Shown piece after piece: positions 42,680 through 52,550 of a DNA stretch of 64,000 nt. Source of the DNA: Chryseobacterium sp. ISL-80 (GTDB lineage: Bacteria > Bacillota > Bacilli > Bacillales > Cytobacillaceae); contig JAGGQZ010000018.1 of NCBI GenBank assembly GCA_018613055.1, forward strand, positions 43,251 to 107,250, in the 5' to 3' direction. Position 1 is the stretch's first letter. Every line of letters begins with the position of its first letter. Both the position numbers and the translations under genes were made by a program. The notes under the pieces are model-generated. The model did no database searches. It saw nothing but the letters and a program-made list of their open reading frames with translations, and was not told where the DNA came from.

Positions 42680-43654
42680 TCAATCTGTTCCATTATGGCT
42701 TTGGGAATTTTTCATCGTGATGAAAAAATCTTTGATGAATTCCGTATAATTGAAGTTAATTGCTACTTGATGGACAGGGAATTCAGCCTTGCTGACCGTA
42801 TTCCTGAAATCTCCTATGCTCTGTCCAAATGCCTCGCCCCGATTCACGACAATCTTGACAGGAACTTTACGGTAAACGACCTTCTCCTCATTCAGCAATG
42901 CCCATAAAGTAAGAACATCGTGGAGAGGCGCACCTGTCAGCTCAGGATTCCGCTTCTTATAAAATTTATAGTAATAATCGAACATGGGCTTTACCAGGCT
43001 TCCAACTTTACTTCCGATTGATTGGTAATATGCATCCAGCTCATCAATAAGCGCGGGTGTCACAATCGCTCCGCTTGTGACATTAAGAGGTATGATCTTG
43101 ACAGGTGTTTTTGCTTGTGTCAGGACTATATTTGCAGCGTAAGGATCACCATAGAAGTTCGCTTCTGCTACTGGTGAGACATTCCCCGGTTCATTGAAAG
43201 CACCACCCATGATATAAAAATCCTTTACTTTTTTCATGGTTCCAGGATAAAGGATGAATCCAGCAGCAAGAGATGATAGCCTGCCAACGTTGACAATGAT
43301 GATCTCATTCGGATTTTTTTCGATGATTTCCTTGATGCCATGGAAGTTTTCAAGTGTGGAATCCACTTCAAAATCTGGTATGATAGGGCCAAGCCCTTCT
43401 ACCCCATGTACATCTGGTACATATTCAGGCGGGTCTCCCGTTAATGGCAGTTCTGCGCCAGCAAAGGCAGGAACATCATGCCTTCCTGTCAGTTCCTGCA
43501 AATAAGCAGCATTCCGGAGCGCATCCTGTTTTGATACATTCCCGTAATCCGCCACTACGCCAACCAGATCAATTTCCTTGTTGAAAAAAGCATATAAAAC
43601 AGCAATATTATCATCAATTCCAAAATCACTAAAGAACAGCATCTTTTTCGCCAC
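42680..43654 (-). CDS. Inosine-uridine preferring nucleoside hydrolase
   Basis: A 324-residue nucleoside hydrolase from a GTG at 43654 (GGGGTG 7 nt upstream). The calcium-binding N-terminal motif is FSDFGIDDNIAV, a variant of DTDPGxDD in which the second Asp-Pro is Phe-Gly. PVAEANFYGDPYAA and the C-terminal ALLHDV-type block (GAPLHDVLTLWA, with Asp ligand) are intact. It hydrolyses nucleosides to base and ribose. Substrate preference unclear; alternative is a pyrimidine-specific RihA/B type. Single gene. Confidence 0.85.
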   Translation of the reverse strand: MAKKMLFFSDFGIDDNIAVLYAFFNKEIDLVGVVADYGNVSKQDALRNAAYLQELTGRHDVPAFAGAELPLTGDPPEYVPDVHGVEGLGPIIPDFEVDSTLENFHGIKEIIEKNPNEIIIVNVGRLSSLAAGFILYPGTMKKVKDFYIMGGAFNEPGNVSPVAEANFYGDPYAANIVLTQAKTPVKIIPLNVTSGAIVTPALIDELDAYYQSIGSKVGSLVKPMFDYYYKFYKKRNPELTGAPLHDVLTLWALLNEEKVVYRKVPVKIVVNRGEAFGQSIGDFRNTVSKAEFPVHQVAINFNYTEFIKDFFITMKNSQSHNGTD

Positions 43655-43715
43655 AACCGAGCACCCCCTTGTAAAATTATATTGAAGGGGTTGAAAATAA
43701 TGGCAAAAAAATAAA

Positions 43716-43740
43716 AAGCCCTGAATTTTACTCAGGACTT
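43716..43740 (-). terminator. Terminator of the kinase gene
   Basis: AAGtCCTGA / TCAGGgCTT stem with a 7-nt loop followed by TTTTATTTTTT on the minus strand; it overlaps the gene's stop codon. Confidence 0.75.
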
Positions 43741-45353
43741 TCTGCTAATACCGGGACCATTATCTCAAAAGTGGTTCCTGAGCCTTTGATACTGGACACT
43801 TTAATTTGCCCTTTCATCCGTTCAACAATCTGGTAACACACCATCAATCCCATGCCAGTTCCCCGCTCCTTTAATGAATAAAAAGCGGTTCCCAGCCTTG
43901 AGAGCTCCTCTGATGTCATCCCAACTCCTGTATCCTTTATGATGAAGACTCCATAATCGCCTTTTTTTTCAACGGTCAAACTGAGCTTCCCTCCGCCTTC
44001 CATTGCTTCGATCCCATTTTTCAGGATATTGATCAACACCTGCTTTAATTCACTTTTGTTTCCCTTGATTTTCACTGGCTCCTTTATATCGGTATGCAGG
44101 GAAATATTCTTGGACATCATCGCATAAGAGCTCATTAGGTCCATTACCTGTTCAGCCAATTCTTTTCCTTCGATGGTTTCCAGCTTCCCAACATCAGGTT
44201 TTGCAAGGCTTAAATAATCATTGATGATGGTTTCCGCCCTGTTCAATTCTTCAATCATCAGTTTTAAATATGTATGCTCTTCCTCACTCATGTCCTTCGC
44301 AAGGAAAATTTGCAGGAATCCTTTTACTACGGTCATAGGGTTCCTGATTTCATGGGCAACAGAAGCAGCAAGCTGGCCGATGGCGTTCATCTTTTCAGCA
44401 CGCTGAAGCTCTTGCTGCAGCTTAGTTCGTTCAAAAATATCCTCAATTGTGTTAATCGCTTCCTCCAGCAAAAGCGATTCATTTTCTTCGAGTGAAGACT
44501 GTCCCAGTTGCCTTGATGCAGCTGATACACTTTTGAACAGCTGAGAAAGCTGAGATGCCATCTCATTAAACTGTTCACTCAATATACTCAATTCAGACTG
44601 GTCGCGGACAGGCAACTGAACAGAAAAATTACCAGAACTGATTTCCTTTAACCCATAAAACAAGTCATCCACAGGTTTCATCACCTTTTTGAGGCCCCAA
44701 TTCAAAATGATATAAACCGCTACTAAAATGGCGGACATCTGGACGATTAGCAGAAAAAGGATTTCCATCTGATTTTGCCTGATGATTGTTGCCTTGGCAT
44801 CGATTCCCAGTATTGCGACTACTTCCCCGCTATTATCCATGATAGGGGCAAAGGATGACACCCATGATCCATACTGGTCCGAGAAAATATCTGTACTTGT
44901 TACCTTATTCTGATCCCGGCTGGCGCGAAAAGCACTTAGAAATTGATCACCTGCGTCGTAAAACATCTGGGATCCAAAGGAATAGTCTCGATAAATGTCA
45001 GAAGCGGCCAGGATATAAACTTTTTGGTTCTGATATTCTTCAGGCAGTATGATATACGCTCCAAGGAAAGAAGCACTTTTCTCCCCGACCATGGTCAGAA
45101 GTTTCTCAAGCCTCTCGCTTGATGGGTTTGTCTCTTTCCTGAGATGTTCTGCAGTTTTTATATCGTCCGGGTCAATAGTTGATGACCAAATTCCTGCAAC
45201 TCCCTCAACCTTGTCAGTCATTTGATCTTTCAGCTGTTTTGATTGAAGGTAAAAACTTGTCCCCATGATCGAAACGACAACAATCGTTGTAATCATGTAA
45301 GAAAACATCCATACTTTATTGAATAATGAAAGGTTTTTTAGATTGAATTTCAT
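43728..45353 (-). CDS. Sensor histidine kinase, sporulation-kinase type
   Basis: A 541-residue membrane kinase. Two membrane helices (~13-35 and ~198-218) enclose an extracellular dCache-like sensor; a HAMP domain follows (~220-275), then a coiled linker. The HisKA box is ASVAHEIRNPMTVVKGF with phospho-acceptor His334, a sequence shared with KinA-KinE phosphorelay kinases. The ATPase domain has NGIEAMEGGG, DTGVGM and RGTGMGLMVCY. No response regulator is adjacent, as usual for orphan sporulation kinases feeding Spo0F. Which Kin it corresponds to is not determined. Confidence 0.88.
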   Translation of the reverse strand: MKFNLKNLSLFNKVWMFSYMITTIVVVSIMGTSFYLQSKQLKDQMTDKVEGVAGIWSSTIDPDDIKTAEHLRKETNPSSERLEKLLTMVGEKSASFLGAYIILPEEYQNQKVYILAASDIYRDYSFGSQMFYDAGDQFLSAFRASRDQNKVTSTDIFSDQYGSWVSSFAPIMDNSGEVVAILGIDAKATIIRQNQMEILFLLIVQMSAILVAVYIILNWGLKKVMKPVDDLFYGLKEISSGNFSVQLPVRDQSELSILSEQFNEMASQLSQLFKSVSAASRQLGQSSLEENESLLLEEAINTIEDIFERTKLQQELQRAEKMNAIGQLAASVAHEIRNPMTVVKGFLQIFLAKDMSEEEHTYLKLMIEELNRAETIINDYLSLAKPDVGKLETIEGKELAEQVMDLMSSYAMMSKNISLHTDIKEPVKIKGNKSELKQVLINILKNGIEAMEGGGKLSLTVEKKGDYGVFIIKDTGVGMTSEELSRLGTAFYSLKERGTGMGLMVCYQIVERMKGQIKVSSIKGSGTTFEIMVPVLAESPE

Positions 45354-45549
45354 ATTTTCATGGTCACTATCCGTTCTATCAAGAGTGAATAGTTAAAACA
45401 TTCGACATTCTTTCATGATTTCCTGTATGCTTCAACAACTTTACTGACCGAATTTGGAATAGGACTCTCAAATGGGGCTGTTGATTTAACAGAACCTTAA
45501 TATAAAAACGGACTTTGTCGAGTTTGGTTATTTGCTAAAAATGCATAAA

Positions 45550-45575
45550 GGCCTGGGAATTTAAGATCCCAAGCC
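45550..45575 (-). terminator. Terminator of the degV-like gene
   Basis: GGCtTGGGAtc / ..TCCCAgGCC stem followed by TTTATGCATTTTT on the minus strand, ~22 nt past the stop. Confidence 0.65.
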
Positions 45576-45596
45576 GTATCACAAACGATATGTAAT

Positions 45597-46439
45597 TCAT
45601 TCGAAGTAATACATGAAGCCAATTGCACCGGGGCCAGTATGGGTACTGACGATGGGCGTTGTGTCTTCAATGGTAAAATGATCATAGCCTGAGCTTTCAA
45701 CGACAGCTTCCTTAATTCTTTCAGCGAGGCTTAACCCTTCGGCATGAACCAAACCTACCCCTTTTATCATTTTTCCTTCTGTATCTTCAGTAAATTGTTT
45801 TTTTAGATATTTAACGACTTGCGAATGACTCCTCGCTTTCGATACAGGAGTATATTCTCCACCTTCCAGTGAGGCAATCGGCTTTATGTTCAACAATGAG
45901 CCAATCATCGCTCTTCCTTTACCGATCCTTCCACCCTTGACCAGGTTTTCAAGTGTATCAACGACAACAAAAAGGCGAGTCTGTTTTCTTACTGTATCCA
46001 GTCTTGTCAAAATCTCATCTACTGACTTCCCTTCGGCTGCCATCAGTGCTGCCTCAAGCACCTGAAAAGCCAATCCTTTCGAAATGAACCGGGAGTCGAC
46101 GACATTCACTTTCGCACTGGACATCTGGGCAGCGCTTTCTGCTGAGCGTACTGTACCGCTCATTCCGCCTGTCATATGGATCGAAATGACTTCATAGCCA
46201 TCCGCAGCAAGCTCGTCATACAACTTCAGAAATTCGCCAGCAGGAGGCTGCGAACTTTTTGGCAGGTCAGCAGAAGCCTTCATTTTCTCCATGAATTCAC
46301 CCGGAGTGATGTCCACCCGATCCAGATAATTTTCTCCATCAATTGAAATGGATAATGGAACAACAATGATTCCCCATTTCTTAATGGTCTCCTCATTCAG
46401 ATCACAAGTGGAATCTGTTACTATTTTAATTTTAGCCAC
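45597..46439 (-). CDS. DegV family fatty-acid-binding protein
   Basis: A 280-residue DegV protein: IVTDSTCDL start, VVPLSISIDGENYLD, TSQPP-like KSSQPPAGEFLKLYDEL, HMTGGMSGTVRSA and the terminal VSTHTGPGAIGFMYYF. DegV/FakB proteins bind a fatty acid and present it to the kinase FakA. Residues around the acyl pocket and the THTGPGA segment are intact. GTG start with GGGATG upstream. Single gene. Confidence 0.92.
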   Translation of the reverse strand: MAKIKIVTDSTCDLNEETIKKWGIIVVPLSISIDGENYLDRVDITPGEFMEKMKASADLPKSSQPPAGEFLKLYDELAADGYEVISIHMTGGMSGTVRSAESAAQMSSAKVNVVDSRFISKGLAFQVLEAALMAAEGKSVDEILTRLDTVRKQTRLFVVVDTLENLVKGGRIGKGRAMIGSLLNIKPIASLEGGEYTPVSKARSHSQVVKYLKKQFTEDTEGKMIKGVGLVHAEGLSLAERIKEAVVESSGYDHFTIEDTTPIVSTHTGPGAIGFMYYFE

Positions 46440-46604
46440 AATATCACATCCCTATCAAAAACACTATTACTATTATACCTATTCGTCATGACAAATTAAA
46501 ATATTTACTTGTCCTCCTTTGTAGCTGCATTAATATTATATGTATTCATCCCGGGTGAACTCCCGCGAGCCACAAACAGGCTGAAATAACTGAAAAAAGA
46601 ACAA

Positions 46605-46626
46605 AAGCGCCTACTAGGAGGCGCTT
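46605..46626 (-). terminator. Terminator of ypmP
   Basis: AAGCGCCT / AGGCGCTT stem with a short loop followed by TTGTTCTTTTTT on the minus strand. Confidence 0.75.
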
Positions 46627-46639
46627 CAAAAATAAATCT

Positions 46640-46891
46640 TCAGGCGTTATTTTTCAATTCAGCAGATTTGAACAGCTGCTCATAATCCGGCCATTTCATC
46701 ACTCTCTTTAAATACTCTTTGAACGAATAAAACTTTTTTGCGTTTCTTTCCTGATAGATTGCTGTAATAAAAGTTTGCAAACGGACTTGGATCATAAAAT
46801 AAAAAGAACTCTCTTCTTCCAACACAGGAATTTCCACGACTTTAACCTTCTGTCCAACAACATTTTTGAACTCTAGGCTTTTGAATAACAA
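46640..46891 (-). CDS. ypmP: DUF2535 family protein YpmP
   Basis: An 83-residue protein with the DUF2535 features MLFKSLEFKNVVGQKVKVVE, SFYFMIQVRLQTFI and FYSFKEYLKRVMKW. The fold is mixed alpha/beta and soluble. It is the YpmP-type protein of B. subtilis, of unknown function. Separate transcription unit here. The intergenic region 46892-47180 beyond it holds only a terminator of tatC. Confidence 0.85.
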   Translation of the reverse strand: MLFKSLEFKNVVGQKVKVVEIPVLEEESSFYFMIQVRLQTFITAIYQERNAKKFYSFKEYLKRVMKWPDYEQLFKSAELKNNA

Positions 46892-47119
46892 AATATCAAT
46901 CCTCTTTTATACCCGTTTGTATATATTATACCCTAAATCAAGGTCGAAATGTGTCTGTTTGCGCTGAATACAAAAAAAATTAATCCTTTTCCATTCCGCT
47001 AAGCTTCAAGATTCACAACCTTAAAACCCGCCATTTTCTCGGCAAGCAGACAGGCCTTCACTACACTCAACAGAGACTATAAATCAACTTTCAGCTTTAA
47101 CAGAGCCAAAAACAAAAAA

Positions 47120-47143
47120 AACGCATGGACACGCCCACACGTT
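47120..47143 (-). terminator. Terminator of tatC
   Basis: AACGtGTGG / CCAtGCGTT stem with wobble pairs and a run of eight T on the minus strand, ~40 nt past tatC. Confidence 0.65.
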
Positions 47144-47180
47144 TTTAAGACTTTTTTATTTGAATGCTTCTAGCTCAATG

Positions 47181-47945
47181 TTAAAAGGAGGATTCCTCAT
47201 CATCCATATCTCCATATTGCTCCTGCCACTCTTTTTCCTTCTTAAGCTTCCGCCTGTATACCACTTTAGACAAGTTGATGCTGACCTCATACAATAACAG
47301 CAACGGAATCGTCACCAGGATATCTGACATGAAATCCGGAGGCGAAATAACTACTGAGATGACAACCAGTATGAAGTATGCATACTTCCTGACTTTTACC
47401 AAAACATAAGGGTTTATGACCCCGAGTGAGGTCAGGAACATCACGACGACCGGCAGCTCGAATAGGACTCCGAACGGGATTGTCATATTCATAATGAACT
47501 TGAAATACTTTTCTGCTGTAAAGTTTGTGACAAGCATGTCCCCGCTCAGTTCGACCAGGAAACTAAGGACTGTAGGGAAAATCACGAAATAGCCAAAAGC
47601 AAGACCAACGATGAATAAGATGAACAGCGCCGGTATGTACGAAAGGGAAAGTTTCCGTTCAATCGGTCTGAGAGCCGGTTTGACGAACAGCCATATTTGT
47701 ATTGCCAGTACCGGTATCGTACCAGCAATAGCGATGATTGTAGCGAGCATGAAGTAAATCCAGATTATATCGCTTGGTCCCAGGACTATTAACTTCACAT
47801 CCAAATCCCGTACAAAGAAATGGTATATGTCTTTGACAAAATAAAAACCTAAGCCAAAGAAAACAATGAAGGCCACAGCAGAAACAATCAGCCTGTTCCT
47901 CAGCTCATCAAGATGATCCACCAGATTTAATTCTTTATCTTCCAT
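47181..47945 (-). CDS. tatC: Sec-independent translocase subunit TatC
   Basis: A 254-residue membrane protein with six helices. HLDELRNRLIVS near the start and the FPIVTVLSFLVELS-like YFVIFPTVLSFLVEL and PFGVLFELPVVVMFL blocks are TatC hallmarks. The conserved early Glu (HLDELR) recognises the twin-arginine signal. The C-terminal tail is charged. It follows tatA by 104 nt and both form a minimal TatA-TatC pair, as in B. subtilis. Confidence 0.95.
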   Translation of the reverse strand: MEDKELNLVDHLDELRNRLIVSAVAFIVFFGLGFYFVKDIYHFFVRDLDVKLIVLGPSDIIWIYFMLATIIAIAGTIPVLAIQIWLFVKPALRPIERKLSLSYIPALFILFIVGLAFGYFVIFPTVLSFLVELSGDMLVTNFTAEKYFKFIMNMTIPFGVLFELPVVVMFLTSLGVINPYVLVKVRKYAYFILVVISVVISPPDFMSDILVTIPLLLLYEVSINLSKVVYRRKLKKEKEWQEQYGDMDDEESSF

Positions 47946-48023
47946 ACCAATCCCCTGCCAATTCCATTTGTTGCATTTCCATTTCCATAATCAGGCAGCA
48001 AACTTCAGCCCCCGAAAGAAAAA

Positions 48024-48050
48024 GGGGTAAGACAAAAGCATCTTACACCC
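48024..48050 (-). terminator. Weak terminator between tatA and tatC
   Basis: GGGTGTAAGA / TCTTAC-CCC stem with a TTTTTC tail on the minus strand; could let part of the tatA transcripts stop before tatC. Confidence 0.55.
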
Positions 48051-48253
48051 TATTTAGTGACTTTAGTAATTTCCTTTTTTTCATCTTCGAATTCTTCCAT
48101 AACATCACTTGTCAATTCGCGAGTTGATTTCTTGAATTCACGAAGCGTCTGGCCAAATGCACGTCCAATCTCAGGAAGTTTCTTTGGTCCAAAGATAATG
48201 AGTGCTAAGACAAGGATTAAGATCAATCCAGGAACTCCGATGTTTGATAACAT
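48050..48253 (-). CDS. tatA: Twin-arginine translocase subunit TatA
   Basis: A 67-residue protein from the ATG at 48253 (AAGGAG 8 nt upstream). The short membrane helix ([20 protein letters not shown]) ends in the [15 protein letters not shown] hinge and amphipathic helix typical of TatA. A charged tail ([12 protein letters not shown]) follows. It forms the pore-type complex with TatC. Confidence 0.93.
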   Translation of the reverse strand: MLSNIGVPGLILILVLALIIFGPKKLPEIGRAFGQTLREFKKSTRELTSDVMEEFEDEKKEITKVTK

Positions 48254-48425
48254 ATCAACATCTCCTTTTTCATATTGTAAATCTACTATGATTATAGTAC
48301 TTTTCATCCACAAAGTGGAGGAATGCTGCGAAAGTTCATAAGAAATTCACAAAGGACACAATGTTCCAACTAAATGTGACATTTTCTATTCTATAACATT
48401 TGTCCTCAATTATCTATTGTTAATG

Positions 48426-49694
48426 TTATACCAGTAAATTAAACAATTGATGTTCCTTATTCAATTCCATGAAGGCAAAGCCCTTTTTCTCCATGCTGGC
48501 AATGAGCCTATTGTATTCATGTTTATTCTTCAATTCAATACCGACAAGCGCCGGCCCGCTCTCTTTATTATTTTTCTTCGTATATTCAAACCTCGTAATG
48601 TCATCCCCTGGTCCAAGAACATCATCAAGGAATTCACGCAGCGCCCCAGCCCGTTGAGGAAAATTGACTATGAAATAATGAAGCAGGCCTTCATGGAGCA
48701 AAGATCTTTCCTTGATCTCCTGCATCCTGCCGATGTCATTATTGCCGCCGCTCACTACACAAACAACCGATTTGCCTTTGATTTCTTCCTTCAAAAGATC
48801 AAGGGCCGCAATTGGCAGGGCACCTGCCGGCTCCGTTACAATCGCATGTTCATTATATAGTTCCAGGATCGAAGTGCAGACCTTCCCTTCCGGAACCGCG
48901 ACGAGCCCGTCAACATGCTCTTTGCAAATTTCATAGGTTTTGCTGCCCACACATTTCACAGCGGCACCGTCCACAAATGTATCAATATTGTCCAGGGGAA
49001 ACGCACCATTCCTGTCAAAAGCTGCACTCATGGACGCTGCTCCGCTAGGCTCGACACCTATCAGTTTTGTCGCAGGGGAAACGCTTTTTATGTATGTGCT
49101 CAATCCAGCCATCAGGCCTCCACCGCCAATACTTGCGAGGACATAATCCACAGAATCCTGGCAGTCATTGAGGATCTCCACGGCAACGGTTCCCTGTCCG
49201 GCAATTACATTTTCATCATCGAATGGATGGATAAACTCTCTGCCTTCTTTCTCGGCACATTCCCGTGCCTCCCGGTATGAATCATCAAATGTGTCCCCAA
49301 CCAGGACGATTTCAATAAATCCACGGCCGAACATTTCCACCTGGCTGATTTTTTGTCCCGGTGTGGTCGCAGGCATAAAGATCTTCCCATTCACACCAAG
49401 TTGTCTGCAGGCGTATGCCACACCCTGGGCGTGATTTCCGGCACTAGCACAGACTACTCCATTTTCCAATCCGTTTTCCCATAATAGCCTGACTGCATAA
49501 TATGCTCCTCTAAGTTTAAAAGAACGTACATGCTGGAGGTCTTCTCTTTTCAGATAGATATCGGCTCCATATTTTTCCGATAATCGTTGATTCAATTGCA
49601 GCGGAGTATGGGCAACAATCTCTTTAAGATGCCTATAGGCAATAAGGATGTCTTCTACACTTACCCATTTTCCCTTTAATGTTTTTTGTTCCAT
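48426..49694 (-). CDS. ilvA: Threonine ammonia-lyase (biosynthetic)
   Basis: A 422-residue PLP enzyme. The Schiff-base lysine is Lys60 in SFKLRGAYYA, with the phosphate loop GGGGLMAGLS. The C-terminal ~90 residues (LHYFIVNFPQRAGALREFLDDV) form one ACT-like regulatory domain, shorter than the E. coli enzyme. It makes 2-oxobutanoate for isoleucine. ilvD lies ~10 kb away on the same strand. Single gene here. Confidence 0.93.
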   Translation of the reverse strand: MEQKTLKGKWVSVEDILIAYRHLKEIVAHTPLQLNQRLSEKYGADIYLKREDLQHVRSFKLRGAYYAVRLLWENGLENGVVCASAGNHAQGVAYACRQLGVNGKIFMPATTPGQKISQVEMFGRGFIEIVLVGDTFDDSYREARECAEKEGREFIHPFDDENVIAGQGTVAVEILNDCQDSVDYVLASIGGGGLMAGLSTYIKSVSPATKLIGVEPSGAASMSAAFDRNGAFPLDNIDTFVDGAAVKCVGSKTYEICKEHVDGLVAVPEGKVCTSILELYNEHAIVTEPAGALPIAALDLLKEEIKGKSVVCVVSGGNNDIGRMQEIKERSLLHEGLLHYFIVNFPQRAGALREFLDDVLGPGDDITRFEYTKKNNKESGPALVGIELKNKHEYNRLIASMEKKGFAFMELNKEHQLFNLLV

Positions 49695-49858
49695 CTCCTG
49701 TCACCCTCACTTTGCAAAATAATTAATTTGTTCATTATATCACAAAAAAAATATTTGTCGATTGAATTTTTAAAATATTTGAAATTCTAGGCTTTACATT
49801 GAATAAAATGAGAGTAAAATTACATATAATAACGAAAACATGCTGGAGGGAATTGAAA

Positions 49859-50080
49859 ATGGAATTTTATTTGAACAGTTATGACGGGGCTTTGCCGGTA
49901 GAGGTTACCCTTGATGAAGACAACGGGCGTTATATGATCCGCAAAAGTGATACTAGCGGAGAGTTTTTCAACAGCCCTATTGAAATGGTAAAATGGATCC
50001 GCGATAATCTGAGGCCTGAGGATTTTTGCATTCCTTCAGAATTCACCAGGATGATGAATAGCCTTTCACAATTCGAATAA
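49859..50080 (+). CDS. Hypothetical protein, 73 aa
   Basis: A 73-residue protein from the ATG at 49859 (GGAGGG 8 nt upstream); 20 upstream codons have no site. Sequence MEFYLNSYDGALPVEVTLDE, then RYMIRKSDTSGEFFNSPIEM, then helix VKWIRDNLRPEDFC. It is acidic and single-domain, resembling small conserved Bacillus proteins of unknown function. Divergent from ilvA and convergent with the acyltransferase gene. Confidence 0.7.
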   Translation: MEFYLNSYDGALPVEVTLDEDNGRYMIRKSDTSGEFFNSPIEMVKWIRDNLRPEDFCIPSEFTRMMNSLSQFE

Positions 50081-50122
50081 CAAAATCCATCGTTCGTCCA
50101 GCCAGATTTCGAGATGAAAAAC

Positions 50123-50149
50123 AAAGCCCTTGCGAAAAGCAGGGGCTTT
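50123..50149. terminator. Bidirectional terminator
   Basis: AAAGCCC-tTGC / GCAg-GGGCTTT hairpin with a 5-nt loop and T-run on the plus strand, A-run on the other side. Confidence 0.8.
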
Positions 50150-50170
50150 TTGATGGAAATTGAATTCAGA

Positions 50171-50902
50171 TCAGGAAGCAATTCTTTTTTCATCCCTTGA
50201 ACGTATGATTTTATCTCGAACTTCATCAGCAATTGTGATTAAATCCTTATCCTTGTATTGCCAGCTATAAATTGGCTGACTGATGATGACATTTATTTTG
50301 GCTGGTTTGACAAGGCGGCCATTCTTTTCAAAGACATCAGCTGTACCCGTGATGGAAATTGGGACGATTGGGACACCAGAATCTTTGGCAAGACGGAAGC
50401 CCCCCGCTTTGAATCGCCCGATCGGACCACCCTTGCTTCTCGTTCCTTCCGGGAATATCACAAGTGAATGACCCTTCCTTAACAAATCCACCCCTGCTAA
50501 AATGGAATCTGCCGCTTTTTCGCGATTCTTCCTGTCAATAAATACACAATCAATCGCTTCCATCCAGGCAGACAAAATCGGGACTTTCTTGACTTCAATC
50601 TTGGAAATGAAGCCAAATGGTTTATCAATGGCGCCGATCAGGACCGGTATATCAAAATCACCTTCATGGTTGCTGGCGAACAAAACAGACCCTGCCGGAA
50701 TATTGTTCAGCCCCTGCACCTCAATCTGGGATCCGGTCAGTGCCATGAACGTTTTTGACCAGTTTTTCGGCGTTTCATGGATTCTCCGCTTCTTCTGCTC
50801 AAACTCCATATCTTCCGGTAACCTTTTTATTCCTGACAGTTTTGGCAAGCTCCAGACAAGATAGCCACCCATATACAAAAAACACGCAATTAAACGAAGC
50901 AT
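50171..50902 (-). CDS. ypkP: 1-acyl-sn-glycerol-3-phosphate acyltransferase
   Basis: A 243-residue PlsC-type acyltransferase with an N-terminal hydrophobic segment (1-19). The catalytic NHxxxxD motif is SNHEGDFD, and FPEGTRSKGG binds the acceptor phosphate. It makes phosphatidate from lysophosphatidate. Its place just before (in minus-strand order, after) dfrA matches B. subtilis ypkP/plsC. Whether it is the main PlsC or a second copy is unknown. Confidence 0.88.
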   Translation of the reverse strand: MLRLIACFLYMGGYLVWSLPKLSGIKRLPEDMEFEQKKRRIHETPKNWSKTFMALTGSQIEVQGLNNIPAGSVLFASNHEGDFDIPVLIGAIDKPFGFISKIEVKKVPILSAWMEAIDCVFIDRKNREKAADSILAGVDLLRKGHSLVIFPEGTRSKGGPIGRFKAGGFRLAKDSGVPIVPISITGTADVFEKNGRLVKPAKINVIISQPIYSWQYKDKDLITIADEVRDKIIRSRDEKRIAS

Positions 50903-51094
50903 TGTTTCCTCCTAAGTACATTCTGTTGCCATTATAATGGATTTGTTTTATCAAGACTATATGATTATACAAATTAATAAGAAAAGTCTACTCACTTTTT
51001 TCCTTAACTCAAAGCGAATGGGTTTTCCCTTTATATTTTAATCTACGTACACTCTCCCTTTGACAGCTCTTCATAATTGTTCCTAAATGAAAAA

Positions 51095-51117
51095 AGCAAT
51101 CCTTTTTGAGGACTGCT
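51095..51117 (-). terminator. Terminator of thyA-dfrA
   Basis: AGCAGTCCT / AGGATTGCT stem (two wobbles) with a 5-nt loop followed by TTTTTT on the minus strand. Confidence 0.78.
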
Positions 51118-51129
51118 TCAATGTACGTG

Positions 51130-51615
51130 CTATTTGCGTTTAAAAATAAGGAATTCATAATCGTATGGATTCTTCTCATTCTTTGGACCGACTTCCCTTG
51201 TTTGGAGGTTCCACTTTTCTATGTCGAACACTGGGAAGAAGGTATCTCCTTCAAACTGATGATGGATCATTGTCAAATAAAGCCTGTCCGCTTCCGGCAA
51301 AATTTCCTTGAAAATCTCCGCACCGCCGATGACGAATACTTCTTCTTCCTTTTTATTTGCATAGTCCCTAAATTCTCCAATGGAGTTCATGACTGTGCAG
51401 CCCTCGGGCCTGTAGTTTTCATCCCGTGTTACCACAATATTTTCTCTTCCGGGTAGCGGCTTGCCTATCGATTCGAAGGTTTTTCTTCCCATCATGATCG
51501 GATGTCCCATCGTTACACGCTTGAAAAACTTTAAATCTTCGGGAAGCCTCCAGGGAAGCTGATTATGGTAACCAATTACTCTATTTTCGTCCATTGCCCA
51601 AATTAATGAAATCAT
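51130..51615 (-). CDS. dfrA: Dihydrofolate reductase
   Basis: A 161-residue [24 protein letters not shown] with W22-type [13 protein letters not shown], the NADPH motif [15 protein letters not shown] and the VIGGAEIF strand are all present; the active-site acid is in the PEDL segment. It regenerates tetrahydrofolate. ATGA overlap with thyA couples the two genes. Confidence 0.95.
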   Translation of the reverse strand: MISLIWAMDENRVIGYHNQLPWRLPEDLKFFKRVTMGHPIMMGRKTFESIGKPLPGRENIVVTRDENYRPEGCTVMNSIGEFRDYANKKEEEVFVIGGAEIFKEILPEADRLYLTMIHHQFEGDTFFPVFDIEKWNLQTREVGPKNEKNPYDYEFLIFKRK

Positions 51616-52406
51616 ACACTGACTGCCCCTTTAATATGAGGATGTGCTTCATAATTAACCAATTCGAAGTCTTCAAATTTAAAATCGAAGATCGATTTGA
51701 CATCAGGATTCAGCTTCATTTTTGGCAATGGTTTAGGATCCCTTGTCAGCTGGAGTTTAACCTGTTCAACATGGTTAGAGTATATATGCGTATCACCAAA
51801 GGTATGCACGAAATCGCCAGGCTCTAGGTCGCAAACATGGGCAACCATCATTGTCAGGAGCGCATAGGAAGCGATATTAAATGGCACACCAAGGAATACA
51901 TCCGCCGATCTTTGGTATAGCTGGCAAGAAAGCTTGCCATCGGCTACATAAAACTGGAACATACAGTGGCATGGCGGCAAGGCCATATTCTTAATTTCCG
52001 CTACATTCCATGCATTGACAATCATTCTTCTGGAATCAGGATTGGTTTTGATTGTATGGATCAATTCTGAAATCTGGTCAACGGTTTCCCCATCAGCACC
52101 GTCCCATGAGCGCCACTGATGTCCGTACACCGGCCCTAGTTCACCATTTTCATCTGCCCACTCATTCCAAATCCTTACACCGTTTTCCTGTAAGTACTTA
52201 ACATTCGTATCACCATTCAAAAACCAAAGCAGTTCATGGATGATCGATTTTAGGTGAAGCTTTTTGGTCGTCAGCAGCGGAAATCCATCCTGGAGATTAA
52301 AACGCATCTGGTAGCCGAACGTACTGATTGTCCCTGTACCGGTACGGTCTTCCTTTTTTACACCTGTGTCCAAGACATGTTTACATAATTCTAGATATTG
52401 TTTCAT
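51612..52406 (-). CDS. thyA: Thymidylate synthase ThyA
   Basis: A 264-residue synthase converting dUMP and methylene-tetrahydrofolate to dTMP and dihydrofolate. The nucleophile is Cys146 in [18 protein letters not shown], the WRSWDG segment, [18 protein letters not shown] (here beyond one window limit, split QRSADVF and [11 protein letters not shown]) and DTHIYSNH bind substrate and folate. It is B-type (thyB/thyA-like, E. coli-size). Operon with dfrA. Confidence 0.95.
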   Translation of the reverse strand: MKQYLELCKHVLDTGVKKEDRTGTGTISTFGYQMRFNLQDGFPLLTTKKLHLKSIIHELLWFLNGDTNVKYLQENGVRIWNEWADENGELGPVYGHQWRSWDGADGETVDQISELIHTIKTNPDSRRMIVNAWNVAEIKNMALPPCHCMFQFYVADGKLSCQLYQRSADVFLGVPFNIASYALLTMMVAHVCDLEPGDFVHTFGDTHIYSNHVEQVKLQLTRDPKPLPKMKLNPDVKSIFDFKFEDFELVNYEAHPHIKGAVSV

Positions 52407-52550
52407 GAATTTCCCTGCCCTTCAAAACCTACGATTTATTTCTATTCATTTTAGCAAGTATAACGGATGGAATAAAGGATATTCCTCTTTTTATCTTTGA
52501 TGTTCCCTATCAGGATTCCTGCTTGTTTTTAACAGAATTCTTGAAAAATA

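Noticed and set aside
49695-49858. T-box or other riboswitch before ilvA
   Set aside because: Interval is short and AT-rich; I saw no T-box sequence (TGGNACCGCG-like) and no terminator. None was found before ilvD, deoD or thyA either.
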